Both the position numbers and the translations under genes were made by a program. Below are positions 1 to 11,254 of a stretch of 64,000 nucleotides of DNA, piece after piece (positions within the stretch are counted from its first letter, which is position 1; every line of letters starts with the position of its first letter). The notes beneath the pieces were generated by a model. The model did no database searches. It was not told where the DNA came from and saw nothing but the letters and a program-made list of their open reading frames with translations. Source of the stretch: Tillus elongatus (lineage: Eukaryota > Arthropoda > Insecta > Coleoptera > Cleridae); NCBI GenBank assembly GCA_964006375.1, contig OZ023264.1, positions 171,838,295 to 171,902,294 of the forward strand, written 5' to 3'.

Positions 1-40
1 CTAAGATAATGCACTTGCTGCGTCCAGACTTTTTTTTATA
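1..40. repeat. Terminal motif of the composite repeat family
   Basis: The window opens with the conserved end motif (core GCACTTGCTGCGTCCAGAC followed by a T run) that recurs at least a dozen times in both orientations, for example near 7710, 33600, 42505, 55790 and 62670. It is the right-hand end of a repeat copy that starts outside the window. Confidence 0.6.
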
Positions 41-1140
41 ACTAGCTACGATTAAATTATGCATTTCTTTTATTTTTGTTGTTTTGATAAATTTTCTCAG
101 GGTTCAATGAATATGGCCGTAATTTTGGTTTGCTTCAAAAATATGTTTGTCAAGATCTTTGGAATTCATGAATTGGTCATATTTAAACCTTGCAATTCTC
201 ATAGACATATTTTTTTATCGCAAATAGTTATGTTATAAAACTGAGATGTGGTGAAATCTAGTAAAACCAGAAACGTCGGATAATGTTTGGATAAGAAATG
301 ACTGTGTCCTTTATTGGTTGGTGCAAATCATTATTCTTGGAATGATCGATTCTCTCGTTACGGTTGTTCCTTGGCACAAAGACGGCGTAGGTTTTGATGT
401 TCTGGTTTTGTTGGCAAAACTTTTGTCACCACTGTTTTATCGAACCAGGTTTTGATTTGGAATTAACATGTTTTGATGAATAAGGGGTATAAATTTCCTT
501 GTCTAATAAGATAATTTCAATAATGGAGTTGGCGCAGTCTGTGGGATAATGATATTGAAAACAGACATCTGCACAAGAAAACGAAAAGTAAAAATTTGTT
601 AGTTCGTCCCAGTCAGCGAATTTATAATGGCAGACTTATCGGTTGTACCTTGTAACGTTCAAAACGTTACATTTATTTTATTTACTGCTTATGCTTATTT
701 TATATTCTATAATATACCTCTTTTGAGAATTATGACGTAGAACTCTCCATCTCTGTCTAATCACAAGCTCTATGACTGTTGGTCAACCTGCAGCCTGCAG
801 AAGTAACTAAGTATTGACAGCTTGCTGTCGTATCACAACCTATAAATTGAAATTTCATCCGTCAATTTATTCCTTTTCTAATTAAAGTTGTTTAAGCAAT
901 TAATCATGGTATACTAAAGAGCTTCAAAATCTTACTCATGGGTGAATACGTTTGATACTATTTTCACCTCTTTAAATTTTATTCTTGTAATAACTGTATG
1001 GCTAAACATGAGTGTACTTCTTCTGCATTTAACGTGTCTTTAATTAGATATCAAATAATATTTTAGGCTTTACGCATAAAGCATTTAATTAGTTAGTGTT
1101 TGTAAAGACACTGTCACATTGCGAGGATTTGAATTTGTCT
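41..1140. other. Unassigned AT-rich DNA
   Basis: No open frame of coding character, RNA gene or mobile-element protein was recognised. The only clear structure is a perfect short hairpin at 651-671 (9-bp arms TGTAACGTT / AACGTTACA, 3-nt loop). Confidence 0.5.
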
Positions 1141-1169
1141 AAGAACAATACTAATACACATGTTTGCAC

Positions 1170-1330
1170 AGGTCTGAGGAAGGCAGTCAACTTCGAAACA
1201 ATACTACAATAAACTCTCAGGAAGGCGGTCAACTTCGAAACAATAATGCAATAAACTCTGAGGAAGGCAGTAAGAATTTAACTTCTAAACAATGATTAGT
1301 GAACTCTGAGGAAGGCAACGAACATTCAAA
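1170..1330 (+). repeat. Short tandem repeat, about 43-bp unit, four copies
   Basis: Four imperfect copies of a unit containing CTGAGGAAGGCAGTCAACTT then CGAAACAAT begin near 1174, 1215, 1258 and 1304. The units diverge from left to right. No coding capacity is apparent. The CTGAGGA...GAAAC pattern superficially resembles a hammerhead core but lacks a cleavage site. Confidence 0.7.
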
Positions 1331-2434
1331 GCTGCACCTGCAATAACGGTAGCAGAAGCATGCACCCTAATGCCCACCGTTACAACTCAATCATCCATGA
1401 AGAGGGCAAGACACAGATTCCAGCTGAACAAGGATGTATACAGTGCACAACAAAACCAGAAGATAGCCGCATATACATTGAAATCCAAGCTAAGTGTCAC
1501 AAAAGTGCGAAAACTAATCATTGCTTCATTTTTCTTACATAATGTTTCATCTTTGTAAAACTTTCCCCTCATAAAATGCTTCACTTTATCGTAACTCTGT
1601 TTTAAAATTCATCTAAATTCACTTTACCTTTGGATTGTGTAAATTTTCAACATTAATTTATAGTTAACATTTTATGCATATGCAGAAGGACAGCTTAATG
1701 CAAAATTTGTTACTTTTAATTGAAATTTAATTAATATTTTATTGCATTCAATTTATTTATATTCAGTTTTAAAGTGATACTCATTTCTTGATTACAAATT
1801 TAATTATCCTATCTTAAACTTTTACATTTTAAAATAAATCTACTTGAACTGACATGTTTGTTTGGATTCCTAGTTTGTGTAATTTAAGTGAGTGATTAAC
1901 TAGTGCCCAAAGTCGACCTGCTCTCTGAGACTCATGTGAACCAACTACTCGCCAGAGAAGACGAGCAAATAATTTAGTTGGCAATTCATTCTAGTGTCTC
2001 TTATGCATCTTTTTTTTTTCTCAAACCACTATTTGATTTTTAAAGTTCATTAAGCAAGTAAGGTTCATCATACTAGCCAACAATAATTTAATAATTTTCG
2101 TTATAGCCTTTGTAAGAAGTTATCTATTTGTAGATAATGTGTCCCGAAAATAAGGCAAGGATCGTACTTCCCTAAGGAAGCCAATGGAAGCTGATGGCAA
2201 ATAGATCAGCGGATCGTCCTGCGCGATTTACAGATTTTGAAAACTTGAGCCAGATAGAATTATGGATATTTTGGGTAATTTTGTACCAAATAATCGACTT
2301 TACTAAGTATAGGATAGTCAATAAATTACTTGTATAGATCGTTATTCAGGAACAATAATGACAACCTAGAAACTTTGTGGAGATTGCTAATGAAATTTTA
2401 AGCCACATGACATCATAAGAAACAATTGCCTCCG
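1331..2434. other. Unassigned AT-rich DNA
   Basis: Only short chance open frames are present (largest about 65 codons). No conserved protein motif, splice-consistent coding block or repeat terminus was recognised. Confidence 0.45.
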
Positions 2435-3700
2435 CATAACATAACATAACATAACATTTATTTAACCATCAACATTTACATGGTTCGTCGCACATAAAAT
2501 AATAAAATAATTGTATAATGGACTTACACATGACAAAGAGTGGTTGACAATATACATAAAATAAAACAAAATATAAAATGAGCTGACAAATACACATAAT
2601 AGTTAATTAAAAATTAAATTCTTCAATTGAATATATAGGTCTCTCTATTAATTTTCTTTGAATCACAGATGCAAACTGTTTTCTAGGCAATTCCCTGACC
2701 ATTGCTGGAAGTAAATTAAACAACCGAACTTCAGTATACCCATGGCTCCTCTGCGTGCGGCTTATCCTGTGATGAGGAATCACAAACTGACTTTTACCTT
2801 TAGTTTCGTAACTGTGAACCTGTTCGTGGGAGATAAAACTGGCCTGATGGTTATAAATGTAAATAAGGCAAGAAATTATATAACTGGTTGGTAGGGTAAG
2901 TATTTTGTACCTCTGGAATAATTCTCTACAACTGTTGTCCTGAGAAACGTTAGCAATCGCCCTGATTGCTCTCTTATGTTGTAAAAACACACGCTCTGCA
3001 TGTGGGGAGGATCCCCACAGCAAAATCCCATATGTTGCAATGCTCTGAAAGTGAGCATAATAAGTAACCCTTGCGGCTATTTCATCTATGATGTATCTTA
3101 TTCTACGGATTGAATAGACGGCTGAAGATAATTTTTTACACAATTGGTCTATGTGGTGTTTCCAGCTTAAACAACCATCAATATGAAAGCCTAAAACTTT
3201 ATTATTTTCGCCTGAGTTCTGCAGATAGTCGTTGGTAGTTATGACAAGTCTTGATGTTTTTCTGCATTAGGCAATAGCTTGTTTGCCTTAACCCATGCTT
3301 CCACCTGCTGGATGGATTGGTCACCTTTGTGTTTTATAAGGTCTGGAACTGCTTTATTAATTACTGTCGTGTCATCTGCGAAGATGCAACTTCTGCCTGC
3401 CCTAATGTTTTCGAGCAAATCGTTAATATATAATATAAGGAGCATCGGTCCCAGTATAGAGCCCTGTGGTACTCCCAAGTCTGCCTATTTAAAATTTGAA
3501 GTGGTATTTTTCCAGCTAACCAACTGCACCCTGTTCCTTAAATATGATTGTAAAGGTGTTCCTATTCTGCCTCTCATTCCATAATATCCCAACTTAGAGA
3601 TAAGGATCTGGTCATTTACAAGTTTAAAGGCTTTGCTAAGGTCAAAGCACAATAGCTCGGCATACCTTTGTCTTACACGCAAACACCACCTTTAAACCAG
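2435..3700 (-). pseudogene. 5'-truncated non-LTR retrotransposon (LINE) with broken reverse transcriptase
   Basis: On the minus strand three open blocks in different frames form the C-terminal half of a LINE reverse transcriptase. 3485-3682 carries the palm segment FDLSKAF. 3239-3478 carries GVPQGSILGP and FADDT, the hallmark RT motifs with the catalytic DD. 2607-3143 is the thumb and C-terminal region (AHFQSIATYGILLWG...). Frame changes between the blocks show it is dead. The 3' end is marked by a TTATG-type pentamer run (plus strand 2436-2460), a microsatellite tail typical of several LINE clades. The 5' end, near 3700, falls inside the RT domain, as expected from incomplete target-primed reverse transcription. 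The clade is probably Jockey/R1-like, but this is not resolved. Confidence 0.85.
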
Positions 3701-4515
3701 AGCCGGAGAAAATATAAGACATATTTTATTACCTTAAGGAACTGAAAATGATAAAGCAAATTTCACTTAAAGATTGCTTTAAATAAACGCTAATTAAATT
3801 CGAGTTAAACTTCACGTTTATTGTTACTTATACAAAAATATTATTAAAAAATCTTATTAAATCTTTAGAACTAAGTAGTAAAATTGTAACGCAGGCCATC
3901 CAGTTATTTTAACAATGCACAAAACAATTTCTAGACACTTGGATGCTTTAATTCTTTCACTAATGTTACAAGTACAATAGGTGGCAGCAACAAAATGCAA
4001 ATTCAGTTAAGAACAGTGAGAAATTCCAGTAAAAACTCGTCATTCTCCGTGTGATAGCGATCGAAGGATGGGAGCTAATGTGTTTAAGCGTTGACAAGGC
4101 TCTCGCATAGCTACTAATAGTATCATCGCACCACTCTAATTCCATTATCCTCAGTACCTTTTATCTGTCATGGCGACGTAACCCGGATCTCGTCCAAATA
4201 CACGATTTTAAGACCATTCTAAGTGAGCTTCACAATGCAAAAAATTAAATTACTACGGCATTGATGAAAATATATTCCTCGGGAAAAAATTGAACGTCAT
4301 AATCTAAAACGCTCTTACTTCTTTTGGTTATGGACCGGTAGCTACATCAATATTTTTGTAATCATGATATTCATTCATACAGCTCTTGAAACGCCTATGC
4401 ACACTGAGGAGCTTTATTTATTGACAGTCTATCAGGTAATCTAAATGGGAATGGGCATTCTGGAAATGTTTAATAGAACGAAAACCAATATATAGGTTTT
4501 AATAACAACTTTGTC
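3701..4515. other. Unassigned DNA between LINE and piggyBac copies
   Basis: No coding block or recognisable repeat terminus. Base composition is AT-rich like the flanks. Confidence 0.4.
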
Positions 4516-5906
4516 TTAACCCTTTGTTCCCGGCATTTTTTTTTTCAAAAATGTGACATAAAAATTTTAAAGTGTCGTTCCTTAGGGCTCTTAGAACAGA
4601 TAAAGTAAGTCCATACTTTTTTGTTTGTTTTTATTTCTTTTTTATACTGTGGTTTCAGTATGTAAACACTAGAAAACTAAAACATCGCGAGTTTAAATTA
4701 TACATTATTTTTGGTGGCTTAAAAATCTTTATTTTAGAAATATGAAATATATAATATGAAATTATTTTTTATGAAATAATAAAAAACAATTATTTTTATC
4801 CGAAACGCACAACCCAACCTTACAGGTAGTTCACACCCATTTGGTTCTGTGCGGTTCTTTACTTGTACTATACAATATGCACATCTTCTGGATGTGCGAA
4901 TCATGGATTAATCGACTGATTGATCTTTTGAGGGACTATATGAGGTTTTAAAAGTTTCGGACAGTGTGTCCAGTAATGGGCGAACTTTATATAACTTATC
5001 GTAACCTGGAGAGCCGCGTTTGGACATTACTGAATTGTCGGCTAAATGTACGCTTCCCAAAAGCCAGGCAAACCTATCTCTTGTCATTGCTAAACTTATA
5101 TAGGGATGTCTTAGTTCCGGCCTTGCCGACCAGTAGTCAAGATAACTCGGTAATTTTTTTATCCCCATCAAGATGTTTATACCAATGAACGTTTTAATTT
5201 CCTTGGCGTTAGTTGGTGTATAGGAAGAGTCACCTCCACGTTTCTGAAGGGCATATAAGTTGGTCTGGAATACGATCTTATCAATCAATCCTCTGGGAAA
5301 GAGATGCAAAAATGCATCTACTAGCGTTTCCAAATCATCTGGGTATCGGGTACCCACTTCCTCTCCAAACTCCTTATAATGGGCATTACAATAATTTATT
5401 GACTGGGTACAAATGGGTTTTTTTTCTGGCTAATTCTGTGGCCGTAAGCATAGACAAGGGAATATTGTCTTCTTCCTCCTAGAAGTTATCATCAATAATG
5501 ACATTTTCTTTATGAATATTTCTTATATTGTTTTCTTCACTAAGCTGTTCATTTTCGAAAATTATAGGCAACTTATTATTGTCAAATAAATTGTATTCGC
5601 TAATATCGCCTTCGTCACTTTCCAGGTCAGATTCACAATCAGAGGGGAATTTCGTCTGCCATTACAACCGACACTAAAATTGTTATATTTTACTAATAAA
5701 CTCAAAGCACATGTACACAGAACAACAATACACGAACCACTAAGCTACGTATAAGTCCAGATCAAATAAACTGAAATATGATAAGTGAGGAGTGCATATG
5801 GAGAACAGGTACAATAGGCGGTTTCAAACAGAGCCCACTGAGAATGTAGCTAAAAAATCTTAAATTTGTGGTTTCACTATGAAACCACTAGGAACTAAAG
5901 GGTTAA
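4516..5906 (-). mobile_element. piggyBac-type DNA transposon, deletion derivative, TTAA-flanked
   Basis: The element occupies 4520-5902 and is flanked on both sides by TTAA (4516-4519 and 5903-5906), the piggyBac target duplication. Its termini are inverted: CCCTTTGTTCC at the left and the complement of GGAACTAAAGGG at the right. A second related inverted motif around GTGGTTTCA lies inside each end. At 1383 bp it is much shorter than an autonomous piggyBac element (about 2.5 kb). It encodes only the first part of a transposase, with 390 bp of non-coding DNA at the 3' side. Confidence 0.85.
4908..5662 (-). pseudogene. piggyBac transposase remnant, N-terminal part
   Basis: Minus-strand frame 4908-5357 encodes about 149 residues matching the start of the piggyBac transposase domain (KEIKTFIGINILMGIKKLP, a block followed by DYWS and RF-LL motifs). 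Upstream, 5480-5640 encodes an acidic stretch rich in D and E, typical of piggyBac N-termini, with a possible start ATG at 5662. The acidic block is out of frame with that ATG and is followed by in-frame stops (near 5479 and 5392), so the gene is broken. The catalytic aspartate region and the C-terminal cysteine-rich domain are absent. It cannot encode active transposase. Confidence 0.8.
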
Positions 5907-5939
5907 GACTTGTGAGAGCGGTTTACACTTGTTAACAAC

Positions 5940-6165
5940 GCAATAGAAAGTCGAGAACTTCATTGGATGGCAGTGCCTGCCTTGTTGGGTTGCCTGTTTC
6001 TTGCCTCATTGGTCTAGCTTCACAAAGAATGCGAGCTCTCATCTTTGTACACTTCTTTTTTAATGACCTAATATAAAAATGTGCATAGGTTCAAATCAGG
6101 TGACCGAGCTGGCCACTCAATTCATCTCTGACGCGCAATTCATCTGTTCCGGAGAACGTTATTTA
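5940..6165 (-). pseudogene. Mariner/Tc1-type transposase fragment, C-terminal catalytic region
   Basis: Read on the minus strand, the stretch contains WPARSPDLN followed downstream by KKEVYK, the segment around the third catalytic acidic residue in mariner-like DDE/D transposases. Stops interrupt the frame on both sides. No terminal repeats were identified. It is a short, decayed fragment. Confidence 0.55.
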
Positions 6166-6284
6166 GAAAATTTAAAATTTGTAGGTCAAAACGCATGGTT
6201 ATACACCCTGATAATCACCCTGGCAAATTTGTACCTCTCATAATATGTTAACCAATTTTTTACCGCTGGTGCGTTAAGGCACCA

Positions 6285-6900
<616 letters not shown>

Positions 6901-7129
6901 AAATTGGGGTTTTCCTCAAAACGTCAAAGTTGCGATTTAAAACGTCAAAATCGGCAACATTTAGGCAAAGAACTTGAATCTAATACGGGATATGGAAATC
7001 AAATGTCTCAAGAAGGATGTTTTACAAACTCTGAAGTCTTAGTTTCAACCGTCATTGTCCTTCATTTTACTAAAATGTTTCCAGAAAATTCATTTCAAAT
7101 AGACCCTTTTTCTTATGCTTGGCAGTAGC

Positions 7130-7735
7130 CTTAGCTTTAGAGTTTATCGTTTAATGGTATATAATTTTTGTCGCATTTTCGTAAAAAATCAATAAAGCTC
7201 AATATATCCGTTATTATACAAGATATGAAGAAAATTTGTATATATTAATTATAGGGTGTCTTGAGCTACATCTTAAAAAAATATTTCTACAATCACAGGA
7301 TGGCCCATAAGTCGTTGGTGATACAAATTTTCTTCTTTTTTTTTAATCAAACACGCCTTATGTTATTGCATTTTTGAATATTTCAGCGATGCATGTTTGT
7401 AAGAAAAGAAATTCGGGACGCAGCAAGTGCGTTATGGTAGCGAATTTTCATTAAATGCTTCAAATTTGAATAGCTCAATTTGCTATTAACCTATAAGGTT
7501 GACCAAGAAACGAGTTTTTCCGGGAACACTTTAAGTTTACTTTTGGAAATTTTTGTACATTTTCACACAATAAAGTTATTTTTATGAAACATGGCACATT
7601 GGTTTTACTATATAGGTTATACTGGTAACCAAAATTGATGCCTGCTTTCTTAAAAAGGAAACACACATATTTGCAATTAAAAACATTTTTATGAAAATTC
7701 ACTACCATAACGCACTTGCTGCGTCCAGAGTTTTT
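7130..7735. repeat. Composite repeat, distal modules in both orientations
   Basis: Contains the block beginning AGCTCAATATATCCGTTATT, the block CCCATAAGTCGTTGGTGATA, an inverted end motif at 7398-7425 (GGGACGCAGCAAGTGCGTTA) and a direct end motif at 7705-7730. The region between the inverted and direct end motifs is about 310 bp and recurs as a unit near 26.56, 30.3 and 32.35 kb. Confidence 0.6.
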
Positions 7736-7890
7736 TTAAATATTATGGCAGGCTTTTACTTTTTTTTACTAAGCTATGTTGTATGTGGTGTATCATTTTG
7801 TCAGAATCTTATTTTTTCCGAATTTTTGTTTGTTTATGTTCAAAAATATAGCTGTGTAGTATTGATACAAAAATATCCACTAGTGCATCC

Positions 7891-8760
7891 GTGCTTTTAG
7901 CAAAACAAGTAAATTTTTGCGATTTGAAAAAAATAATACCAGCCTATAATACCATGAAAAACGTAACTCCTATAGTGTTACAAAAAAGTAAAATTTACCA
8001 AAAAATGCAACCAAATAGAATTACCAGAAAGATTACTTTGAGAATTTTAAAAATTTTTTTTCTTAATGGTAAGCAAAAAAAAATGGCCAGTCTGAATTTT
8101 TTAGTAAATCGGTTAATTAATTATCCTTTAAACAAAAGTAGATATACCAAAGAAATAAATTATATTAGGAACGTGGCCGAATATAACGGATACACTGCTG
8201 GCTTAGTGGAAAAATTAATCAACAAACAGAAAACAAAGAAAATGGTGACGGAATCAACGACGTTCAGAAGAGAAAAATCGGAAAAAAACTTTGTTTGCTT
8301 ACCATTTGAACCTATAATCACGAGGGGTCTAGACAACATTTTAAAAAAAGTCGACTTACAGGTAGCATTTTCAACAACAAATACTTTAAAAAACTTGCTA
8401 GGTAATCCAAAAGACAAGGATAGCGCGGAAAAAATGTCGGGAATTTATGAAATAAGTTGTAAAGATTGTAATCTTAAATACGTCGGACAAACAAAAAGAT
8501 CGATTGGAATCAGATTCAAAGAACACATATCCCAATTACGTTACGGTACTGTAGATAAGTCTGCCATCGCCCGACATATTTGGGATAGTAATCATCACGT
8601 TGATAAAGAAAATCTGAAATTAATAAAAAATGTTAGAAAACCAGGACAGCTAAATGGGTTTGAGAGCGTATATATTGCGAAATATAGTTGCAACAAAGAA
8701 TGTATGAACAGTGCACCAGCGCCAATTACGAGTCACTTGATAGATTACTTTGCTAAATAA
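7891..8760 (+). CDS. Penelope-like polyprotein C-terminus with GIY-YIG endonuclease (partial)
   Basis: An open frame of about 289 codons ends at TAA 8758-8760. The last ~110 residues form a GIY-YIG endonuclease: GIYEISCKDC, then KYVGQTKRSIGIRFKEH, then ARHIWDSNHH, the arrangement found at the C-terminus of PLE reverse transcriptases, where it nicks target DNA. The ~120 residues before it (KKMASLNFLVNRLI ... KEINYIRNVAEYNGY) match the PLE linker after the RT domain. The RT catalytic region is absent, so this is a truncated gene. The first ~60 codons are probably not PLE-derived; no genuine start codon can be chosen. The frame is otherwise intact, indicating a relatively young insertion. Confidence 0.85.
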   Translation: MLLAKQVNFCDLKKIIPAYNTMKNVTPIVLQKSKIYQKMQPNRITRKITLRILKIFFLNGKQKKMASLNFLVNRLINYPLNKSRYTKEINYIRNVAEYNGYTAGLVEKLINKQKTKKMVTESTTFRREKSEKNFVCLPFEPIITRGLDNILKKVDLQVAFSTTNTLKNLLGNPKDKDSAEKMSGIYEISCKDCNLKYVGQTKRSIGIRFKEHISQLRYGTVDKSAIARHIWDSNHHVDKENLKLIKNVRKPGQLNGFESVYIAKYSCNKECMNSAPAPITSHLIDYFAK

Positions 8761-8998
8761 AATTCCCACGTTTTCAGCACGTTTTTACCGATAACAAGTA
8801 TACAGTTATTGCCGCCAAAGGAACCGTTGTTAATTTAGCGTGCGTTGAACTTTCTCAAGACTATTACAGATGGACACTTTTAGATATAGCAATAAGGATA
8901 GCGCAAAGACCTGGTCAGGCGATAAAAATACAATACACTGTGGAATTTGCCTACGACTAGTGTCTCATCTCGGTTCGATCTCTTTACCTGAGATCCGG

Positions 8999-9006
8999 TA
9001 TATAAG
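8999..9006 (+). promoter_or_regulatory. TATA-like box upstream of PLE ribozyme
   Basis: TATATAAG lies 44 nt upstream of the start of the hammerhead motif. The second PLE copy has TATAAATA (33381-33388) 42 nt upstream of its ribozyme. Conserved spacing suggests the PLE promoter, with transcription starting just before the ribozyme (inference). Confidence 0.45.
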
Positions 9007-9042
9007 TTGATGTTAGTTTTTTAAGTATTTAGAATGTTTAAT

Positions 9043-9083
9043 CCTCTGATGACGCCAACTTGGTTAGTGAAACGTTCGTCAGG
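9043..9083 (+). ncRNA. Minimal type-I hammerhead ribozyme motif in PLE terminal repeat
   Basis: Stem I is CCT/AGG (9043-9045 with 9081-9083). The core CTGATGA spans 9046-9052, stem II is GCCAAC/GTTAGT-like with one mismatch, and the second core element GAAAC spans 9069-9073. The stem III hairpin is very short (AC-GTTC-GT), ending in GTC at 9078-9080, the predicted cleavage site. Very short stem III is a known property of PLE-encoded hammerheads. Activity is not shown by sequence alone. Confidence 0.65.
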
Positions 9084-9688
9084 TCTTTTTAAAATGTGTT
9101 GTGGTGATTTGGGCTCTCCAAGTGTACTTAGCTTATATCAACTTAATAAGAAACAATTATATCGACAGCATGTTTGTTTAATAGCTTTCATTAAAATGTT
9201 ACCTAGTAATAGCGTTACATAAACGTAAGATAAATCTATATGCTTTGTACTCTTAAGCCTTAAAGCCAAAACATATAGTATGTTTATTTTTCATTCTTCT
9301 TTGCTTTCTATAAAATTAAAGAGCGTATCTAAGAGCTAAAGGTTAAATTCATTTTCATTTCCATTCAGATTTCTATACGCATTTATATGGCGCAATATTT
9401 CATATTTAAAGGAATGTTTTTCTTTTCCTTAATGTTATCTTCATTCTATCTCTGGCTTGTTGTCAGTTGCCTGGAGCAACAACATTATGTGTTTATTTTC
9501 GGAATGGAAATATATAATGTTAACGGCTCATTATTTCGTTGCATACAGCATGTGAAAATACGAGTCGGAAACTCCCTATAGTCTCTATTCGTGCCGAAGT
9601 AGAAATTTTCATTAATTCATATTTCCAACTTCCGCACTGCAGCTGAATACATTCAGGTCTCTGTGATCACTCCTGTTGTTAATGAAAA

Positions 9689-9690
<2 letters not shown>

Positions 9691-9746
<56 letters not shown>
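9691..9746. repeat. (TA)n microsatellite
   Basis: Pure AT dinucleotide run of 56 bp between the PLE terminus and the SINE tail. Confidence 0.95.
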
Positions 9747-9749
<3 letters not shown>

Positions 9750-9795
9750 ACCTTTGTTAGGTTATTTTCAGAATGGTTGGCAAATGGCATAAGTG

Positions 9796-10155
9796 TGTGT
9801 GTGTATGTTTTGTTTCTTTAACGTCGGCATATTTCTGCGACTATAGCCAATCACCGACGCCAGGGAGCAGTTTCACCTCACTATCCTGTAAATTTTGCCG
9901 AACCCCTGCTTTCCGTAAGTATGGTAGAGATCTTTAACTTGCCTAACATCGTATGGACACGGGATCGACGGCTCTACGCCCTCTCCGAAGGGCGGAACGT
10001 GCAGACATTCAACTTGCTCAAATACAATGCCAGAACCTCTGTTGATGTTAATGTTACAGTTTGTACTGAAAAAGTGAAAGGAGAACCCTGGGGTCGAACC
10101 CAGTACCCTTCGATTCATCGGCACACGTTCTTGCTCCTGAACCACCGAGGTTCTT
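9796..10155 (-). mobile_element. tRNA-derived SINE, family 1, copy a
   Basis: The minus-strand 5' end (10155 downward) is tRNA-like: an A-box region GGTGGTTCAGG and a B-box GGGTTCGACCC (10091-10101), the internal RNA polymerase III promoter. The body matches the SINE at 50461-50807 along its length, including the shared segment GTGAGGTGAAACTG and the stretch around GGCTATAGTCGC in reverse. The 3' end runs into (AC)n (plus strand GT repeat at 9796-9806). It has no coding capacity and would be mobilised by a LINE in trans. Confidence 0.8.
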
Positions 10156-11029
10156 AAATGTTATAAGTGTTCACTTTGTAACATGTCGCATGTATTTAAC
10201 ATAAACGTAACATGTCACACGCGTTAACCTCTTTCATTTTTCTACAAGAAGCTTCTGAATCAACCCCTTTATTGACGTCAGAGTCTGAGTCCGTTTAGTG
10301 ACATCAAACTCGGTGGTCGGTTACTCTACCGCATCACAACTCAATGGAATACGCCTGCAGACGCGACAGTTTCATGACATGTCTAGATAAGAAAATCTTT
10401 ATAAACGCTTGCAATGCGTGCCACGCTCTCGTCTGTTTCAAATTAACCAGAAATGTTGTCCTACAGCTATATTTTCAGTCGGGAAAAGAGCATGCCTAAA
10501 TGGCACCCCGTTAGGGAGGAGCCCTCAAGAAGCTCTAAATGAAACCGTTAGGGAGCAGCCCTCAAGAAACCGTAAATGAAACCGTTATGGAGCAGCCCTC
10601 AAGAAGCCCTATACCGCACTCAAGAAGCCCTAAATGAAACCGTTAGGGAGCAGCCCTCAAGAAGCCCTAAATGAAACCGTCAGGCAGCAGCCCTCAAGAA
10701 GCACTAAGCACCCCTAAAAGGACTTCAAGAAGCCCTAAGTGAAATCGTTAGAAAGCAGCCCTCGAGAAGCCCTAAGCAGCCCTCAAGAAGCCCTAAATGA
10801 AACCGTTAGGGAGCAGCCCCCAAGAAGCCCTAAATGAAACCGTTAGGGAGCAGCACTCAAGCAGCCCTCAACAACACCTTCCTAAATGTAACACCGCTGG
10901 GGAGGAGCTCTAAATGAAACCGTTAGGGAGCAGCCCTCAAGAAGTCCTAAATCAAACCGTCAGGGAGCCAGTCCTATGAGTAGCAGCCCCATGAATAACA
11001 TCTTAATAAATGATAACTTGCTGAACGGA
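10141..11029. repeat. 889-bp direct duplication, copy 1 (uninterrupted)
   Basis: Copy 1 of a segment whose second copy is 11030-11254 plus 18884-19547, interrupted by the errantivirus. Only about three single-base differences were spotted between copies (for example 10353 C versus G at 11242, and 10682 versus 19202). It carries the last 15 bp of the SINE head, about 300 bp of unique DNA and the 37-bp minisatellite. Its CGCG at 10362-10365 is the unoccupied target site of the retroelement. Confidence 0.9.
10495..11000. repeat. 37-bp minisatellite, copy 1
   Basis: About a dozen degenerate copies of a unit built around CCGTTAGGGAGCAGCCCTCA followed by AGAAGCCCTAAATGAAA. Unit length is mainly 37 bp, with some shortened units. 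It is more GC-rich than the flanks. The same array, nearly identical, lies at 19010-19520 in the duplicated segment. Confidence 0.85.
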
Positions 11030-11254
11030 ACCACCGAGGTTCTTAAATGTTATAAGTGTTCACTTTGTAACATGTCGCATGTATTTAACATAAACGTAAC
11101 ATGTCACACGCGTTAACCTCTTTCATTTTTCTACAAGAAGCTTCTGAATCAACCCCTTTATTGACGTCAGAGTCTGAGTCCGTTTAGTGACATCAAACTC
11201 GGTGGTCGGTTACTCTACCGCATCACAACTCAATGGAATACGGCTGCAGACGCG
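11030..11254. repeat. 889-bp direct duplication, copy 2, left part
   Basis: Repeats 10141-10365 up to and including the CGCG target site (11251-11254), then is interrupted by the errantivirus. The remainder of copy 2 resumes at 18880/18884. Confidence 0.9.

Larger units (their letters stand above)
8040..9135 (+). mobile_element. Penelope-like element (PLE), 5'-truncated copy
   Basis: This block consists of a PLE C-terminal coding region (to 8760), a ~240-bp untranslated region, a TATA-like box (8999-9006), a hammerhead-like motif (9043-9083) and a conserved terminal stretch TGTGGTGATTTGGG ... CAAGTGTACTTA (9099-9130). The terminal stretch recurs at 33.5, 55.6 and, inverted, 32.55, 55.45 and 59.7 kb, so it is the PLE terminal repeat (pLTR). 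The reverse transcriptase domain is missing, as expected of 5' truncation. Confidence 0.8.

Noticed and set aside
1174..1330. Tandem CTGAGGA...CGAAAC units as possible hammerhead array
   Set aside because: No plausible stem III or GTH cleavage triplet follows GAAAC, and stem I cannot be formed; treated as a simple tandem repeat.
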